Positions 60,412 through 64,000 of a stretch of DNA of 64,000 nt are shown piece by piece. Source of the stretch: Blastomussa wellsi (taxonomy: Eukaryota > Cnidaria > Anthozoa > Scleractinia > Plerogyridae); NCBI GenBank assembly GCA_947652115.1, contig OX393572.1:3142603-3206602 (forward strand). The letters are read 5' to 3'. Numbering within the stretch: position 1 is the first letter of the stretch; the number at the start of each line of letters is the position of its first letter. The position numbers were made by a program, and so were the translations under genes. Below the pieces are notes generated by a model that was given only the letters and a program-made list of their open reading frames with translations, searched no databases and was not told the DNA's origin.

Positions 60412-60590
60412 CCAGGGATATAGCTAAGAAATTACAAAGCCGGCTCACAAACAAGCTCTGCCGGCTTTTCTGACCATTGTGTCTGCAAAATTTCTTTGAG
60501 TCTTTGTTTTCTAGGGAAAGTTAAACCGGTGATAAGCTCTCTTTCAGCCGGTGAAATTAGCCGGTAACTGGCCCTTAGCTACATCCCTGA
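60412..60590. repeat. MITE-like element, CAGGGATATAGCTAAG ends
   Basis: CAGGGATATAGCTAAG at the left mirrors CTTAGCTACATCCCTG at the right. GCCGGCT and AGCCGGT words lie inside. Confidence 0.7.
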
Positions 60591-61239
60591 GTTCTTAGGA
60601 AAATGCAGGAACGAACACTACAATGGAGTTCCTAATCAACATTTATACCATGATAGGACAGACTGTAAAAGACAATTTAGATAGAAAGGAGGAATGGTAA
60701 AAAAATCAGGGAGAAGACTTCCATATGAAAGGAATGGAAAAACTGGTTGCAAAATACTTTTTAACAGATCCTAATGGCTTCAGTTAGGCTTTTCTGACCC
60801 CTTACTGTTACCATTTCTCACATCTGATTAGTCCAGACTGCCATCACAGAATGATGATATTTTTATTTCTTCAAAATTATATTAATGTAACCTGCCACAT
60901 ACAGCTGAAATATTTTGTCTACAATTAGCCAAAATAAGCATAACCTTAACCACATATATCTCCAGCACATTCCTTTGTAGCAAAGACATTTAGTGAGCTT
61001 TTGGGACGATTGGGAGGCTTGGTCTGTCTGGGAGACTCAGAAGAGAGTTGATATACCAGCATATACAACAATACCTTGACAAATTAATTTGAATTTAATT
61101 ATATTGAAATGTAGTTGATGTTTGCTTTAATAATTTTTGCTGCTAAGTTTTGCATCCTCTAATAATAGATCCTGGACTCACAGGCTGATAATGTTATCTA
61201 ATTGTTTTAGAAAGGATATTTTACAAAAAAAGGAAACCA

Positions 61240-61491
61240 GGGGCATAGCATGGTTTTACCGGCTAGGTACACACGGAAGGAGAAGGTAATTGAGTGCCAA
61301 TTCACTGGGAGGTCCGGCTGAGGATATGTTTCCCAGGAAATTTTTATTTTTAGGGCCTCGGAAATGCCATTTCTCATTGCTTTGAGGGGTAAGTTTCATA
61401 AATCAAAGCATGAAAAAACGCAATATAAATAAATATATTTTTTAGATTTTCAAGGCATGTATATGCGTATTTGATCGCTATGCCCCTGTGA
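61240..61491. repeat. MITE-like element, CAGGGGCATAGC ends
   Basis: CAGGGGCATAGCATGG at the left mirrors GCTATGCCCCTG at the right. No coding potential. Confidence 0.6.
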
Positions 61492-62128
61492 AAAGTGATC
61501 CCCATGGCAAGGAGAAGAGATAATTGAAGCAGAAATAAAACAGGATGAAAACAAGTAGAATAGATAAAAATAATTTGTAAGAGGGTGCTCTTTGCAGTAT
61601 CAAGTCTAAGAGTTAATTAATTTATAAATAAAAAATCCTTCAAGAACTGGAAATGTAAGTTGTTTTTCATCAGGGTGAGCATCTTGGGTGACATTAACCT
61701 TGAAAAAACTTTTGCATTATTACCACATCTTCCCCCATTTTTGCTTTTCCTTCACCAGATTTTTTGTCCATTTTGTTTTTCCCTGGAACAGACCAAATTT
61801 TTCAGAACATTCTTAAATCACAGCATGGGAAGACAGGGGGTTTGAACCAACTGCCACCTGTACATTTCCACCCCCAGCTTATATTTCTAATTTGCAAAAT
61901 TTTATGCAGTGTTGCAAAATTTTACGTGATTTTTCCCAGTTCCAACCACTTGAGACTTGAGAATCCCACTTCCCGTACCCCTCCCTGCACCACCGAACCA
62001 AAATGTTCACATCTCTCGCTTTTCCGCGGTGTCCCCCTTCCGAAACCCCTCCCCGTCCCCTGTCGCCCACAACTAAAGGACACTGGGAACTAACATCAAC
62101 GACCCATGAATCCACACGAACCTAGTTT

Positions 62129-62138
62129 CAATATGGCG
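62129..62138 (+). promoter_or_regulatory. YY1-like promoter element of MCRS1
   Basis: CAATATGGCG fits the CAANATGGCG core bound by YY1 in animal promoters, often at or just after the start site. A plausible 5' UTR exon ends at the donor AG/GTAAAA at 62233, and the MCRS1 coding exon acceptor is at 62987. Placement is inference. Confidence 0.45.
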
Positions 62139-62330
62139 TCTTCTAGTGAATGAACATGAATGATTTGGGCGAAGCTTGAAAGCTGTTTACGTTTTTCTCG
62201 TAACGATTTCTGGGTGAACAGAACGAAGACAGGTAAAATACATTATTGATAATACGTTGTAGAGTATATCGCTTTTTTCAGGGATTCAGTTAAAAAATAG
62301 TTTACAAAGTAACGATGTTACACAGCTACC

Positions 62331-62401
62331 CTGCAAGCAGATCGAGTCTCTTCGACCTTCCCAGAAAAGTCTATGAAGATCGAAGAGACTCTGCTCGCAG
62401 G
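62331..62401. repeat. Short hairpin, CTGCAAGCAGATCGAGTCTC arms
   Basis: The left arm to about 62358 is mirrored by GATCGAAGAGACTCTGCTCGCAGG at 62377-62400. Confidence 0.65.
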
Positions 62402-62993
62402 GAATTACACAGCTGAACACGAAAAAGCGTGGTTATGACATCAAGCAAAAAATATCTTTTTACAGATAGTGCGCATAGTTTTCTTCTTTTGTGTTTCTGT
62501 CGTGATCGTGCTTTCAAATCATGTATCTCTTAGACTTTACAAGTGAGTGTAAAATAGTTAAAGGTTGCTGAAGATGACGAATATTCACACATTTGTCACC
62601 ATAATTGATGAGAATAATTTTACTAATAGTTAGCTCTTCTGTTCAGAATCTAAACAGCTTCCTAGTTCTTGCTGGTCTTACTAATTGTAAGGGCTATATA
62701 ATTTGTGAGAATATATCAGCGCAAGGTCTTGACAATATTGACCAGTCGTAGTGATATCCGTACAGAAAACACCAAGGGCTCATAATGCTCCTAGTACTGT
62801 TCTTAGCAAGTTTGGTTATTACATGACTGAAAAAGGTTTTTGTTGGTATAAACAGAAAGCGGGAAGGTTTTAAAGAACAAGAGTCTGACCAAGAACTCAC
62901 CTGGAACATTTTTCATGTTTTAGTTACATGTGCTATCTGAGTCTGCCCATGTTGTATTCACATGATATTTTTGGTCTGTTTAGACAGGAAACA

Positions 62994-63206
62994 ATGTCAT
63001 CTTTGCCTCCCACTTCCTTGCCAAACCCGCCAGCACCCATTTCCCGCCCAGCTGGACGGGCTGGACGCAGCACTCCACGACGAAGTTCTTCACGTTCCAT
63101 CAAGAGAAAGAAGTTTGATGATGAACTTGTCGAGAGCAGTCTTAAAAAGGCTTCCAAACAGAGAGGTGATGTCACTGGATTAGAAAAAGAGATTAAACGA
63201 ACCTTG
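62994..63206 (+). CDS. MCRS1: MCRS1 first coding exon
   Basis: Starts at ATG 62994 (acceptor TTTAGACAG at 62987 with a 6-base leader). Pro-rich N-terminus, then the basic Ser-rich patch and FDDELVES motif, ending in phase 0 before GTAAGT. Confidence 0.85.
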
Positions 63207-63690
63207 GTAAGTTGATGATAGAAAATGAAATAAAATAGCAGTGCTCCATCAAGACAAAGAAGTTTGATGATGAACTTGTCAAGAGCAGTCTTAAAAGGCT
63301 TCCAAATAGAGAAAAAAATCCAGTCCTTATGGCACATGCTGGACAATCTCAGGCAACCAGCCCTTTATTTTTCCTAAAAACTGGTTGGCCGAACAAAGCT
63401 TTTGTTTTGTTTTGTTTTTAACCATTCTACTGCACAAAGTTGCCCAGAGGGAAAGAGCATGAACAGGACTCCAGGTCCTACATGTATGCAAAGTGTCCCA
63501 CCCTACCCTCCAGACAGACCAGAAAGGCCAGACCACTACACCGGGAACTACATGCCCTAACCTTTGCGAACAGTGTGTGGGTTCTTTAACGTCCCACAGA
63601 GTTATTAGGAACAGGGATTGTGATTACAGGACCTATTGTTTATCGTCCTTATCCGAGAAGACTAGAAGGTCTAACCATTTGCAGATTACG

Positions 63691-63722
<32 letters not shown>

Positions 63723-63938
63723 AAAGACCCTGAGTGTTGGTCTGGCCAAGGTTTGAACTCGTGACCTCCCGCACGGCAGTCTGGCGCTTTACCAACTGTT
63801 CTAACCAGTTGGCGGTATGGTACGGCGGTTTACATGTAGTTCTCTTGGCTATCTATAAAACTGTATGTAAAAATATCGTGTCTGTAATTTTAGCAGCCCA
63901 CAGGTAAAGGCCCTTCCAGAAAACAGCGCAAAAGCAAG
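62994..63938 (+). CDS. MCRS1: MCRS1 (microspherule protein 1) orthologue, first coding exons, partial
   Basis: Exon 62988-63206 carries the start at 62994. Its 71 codons include RRSSSR followed by IKRKKFDDELVESSL (36-50), the signature N-terminal motif of MCRS1 as I know it from vertebrates. Donor GTAAGT at 63207. The next exon 63894-63938 adds a Lys-rich stretch and ends at GTAAGT (63939). The rest of the protein, including the C-terminal FHA domain expected for the family, lies beyond the window. MCRS1 is a nuclear protein of the INO80 and NSL chromatin complexes with a spindle role; that is family knowledge. A 5' UTR exon ending at 62232 is plausible. Confidence 0.85.
63244..63311 (+). pseudogene. 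Frameshifted partial duplicate of MCRS1 coding exon 1
   Basis: The sequence from CTCCATCAAGACAAAGAAGT to GGCTTCCAAATAGAG repeats 63096-63164 of the exon with a few changes. One A is missing in AAAAAGG, shifting the frame. It lies 37 bases into the following intron. Confidence 0.85.
63565..63830 (-). mobile_element. tRNA-derived SINE, family II, copy 2
   Basis: Minus-strand head CAGTTGGTAAAGCGCCAGAC and B-box-like GAGTTCAAACC. The body shares TATCGTCCTTATCCGAGAAG and CCATTTGCAGAT with 16310-16557. Lies in the first MCRS1 coding intron. Confidence 0.78.
63894..63938 (+). CDS. MCRS1: MCRS1 second coding exon
   Basis: Follows a TAGCAG tandem acceptor. Encodes QPTGKGPSRKQRKSK in phase 0 and ends at GTAAGT. 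Using the second AG would drop one Gln. Confidence 0.7.
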
Positions 63939-64000
63939 GTAAGTGTCCAACAGGTGCCATGTGGATTTTGTTGTCTTTGGGTCAATTCTGCCAACATTAT

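Larger units (their letters stand above)
60357..62128. other. Intergenic stretch between the FAD enzyme and MCRS1
   Basis: No gene is supported. Two MITE-like elements (60412-60590 and 61240-61491) are visible. The rest is AT-rich, with a C-rich stretch just before the MCRS1 promoter. Confidence 0.55.

Overview
This is a metazoan nuclear genomic window. It is AT-rich and intron-rich, has AATAAA polyadenylation signals, and is crowded with short palindromic DNA elements and tRNA-derived SINEs. The style of the repeats and the secreted collagen-like/lectin gene content suggest an anthozoan cnidarian, probably a stony coral. That assignment is inference; no species-diagnostic gene was recognised.

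Most of the window is two large genes in tandem on the + strand, called paralog A (coding exons 6359-22513, 19 exons, 1174 codons plus stop) and paralog B (27824-57580, 18 exons, 1064 codons plus stop). I assembled both by joining exons at GT/AG sites in consistent phase. They share exon order and intron phases. Eleven homologous exon pairs have identical length, and the other seven differ only by multiples of three. Each encodes a signal peptide, a short Cys-containing N-terminal module, a beta-like region, short interrupted Gly-X-Y (collagen-like) blocks, a long helical region with a conserved hydrophobic stretch, and a Cys-rich C-terminal part. Paralog A alone carries a C-type lectin domain, on one phase 1-1 exon. 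I do not recognise the family. A decayed terminal exon of a third copy lies between them (24564-24686).

Two Tudor-like (DUF4537-type) terminal exons bracket paralog A: 1725-2095 (+) and 23194-23489 (-). Downstream of paralog B are an apparently intronless berberine-bridge-enzyme-like FAD oxidoreductase (58905-60356, +) and the first coding exons of an MCRS1 orthologue (from 62994, running off the window). The MCRS1 intron holds a frameshifted partial duplicate of its own exon.

The introns and intergenic DNA hold many terminal-inverted-repeat elements, fold-back palindromes, at least three repeat families present in several copies, SINEs (one with an internally amplified 37-bp segment, one split by a hairpin element with a 12-bp target duplication) and microsatellites. 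Paralog B is longer than A mainly because its introns have taken in more of these elements.
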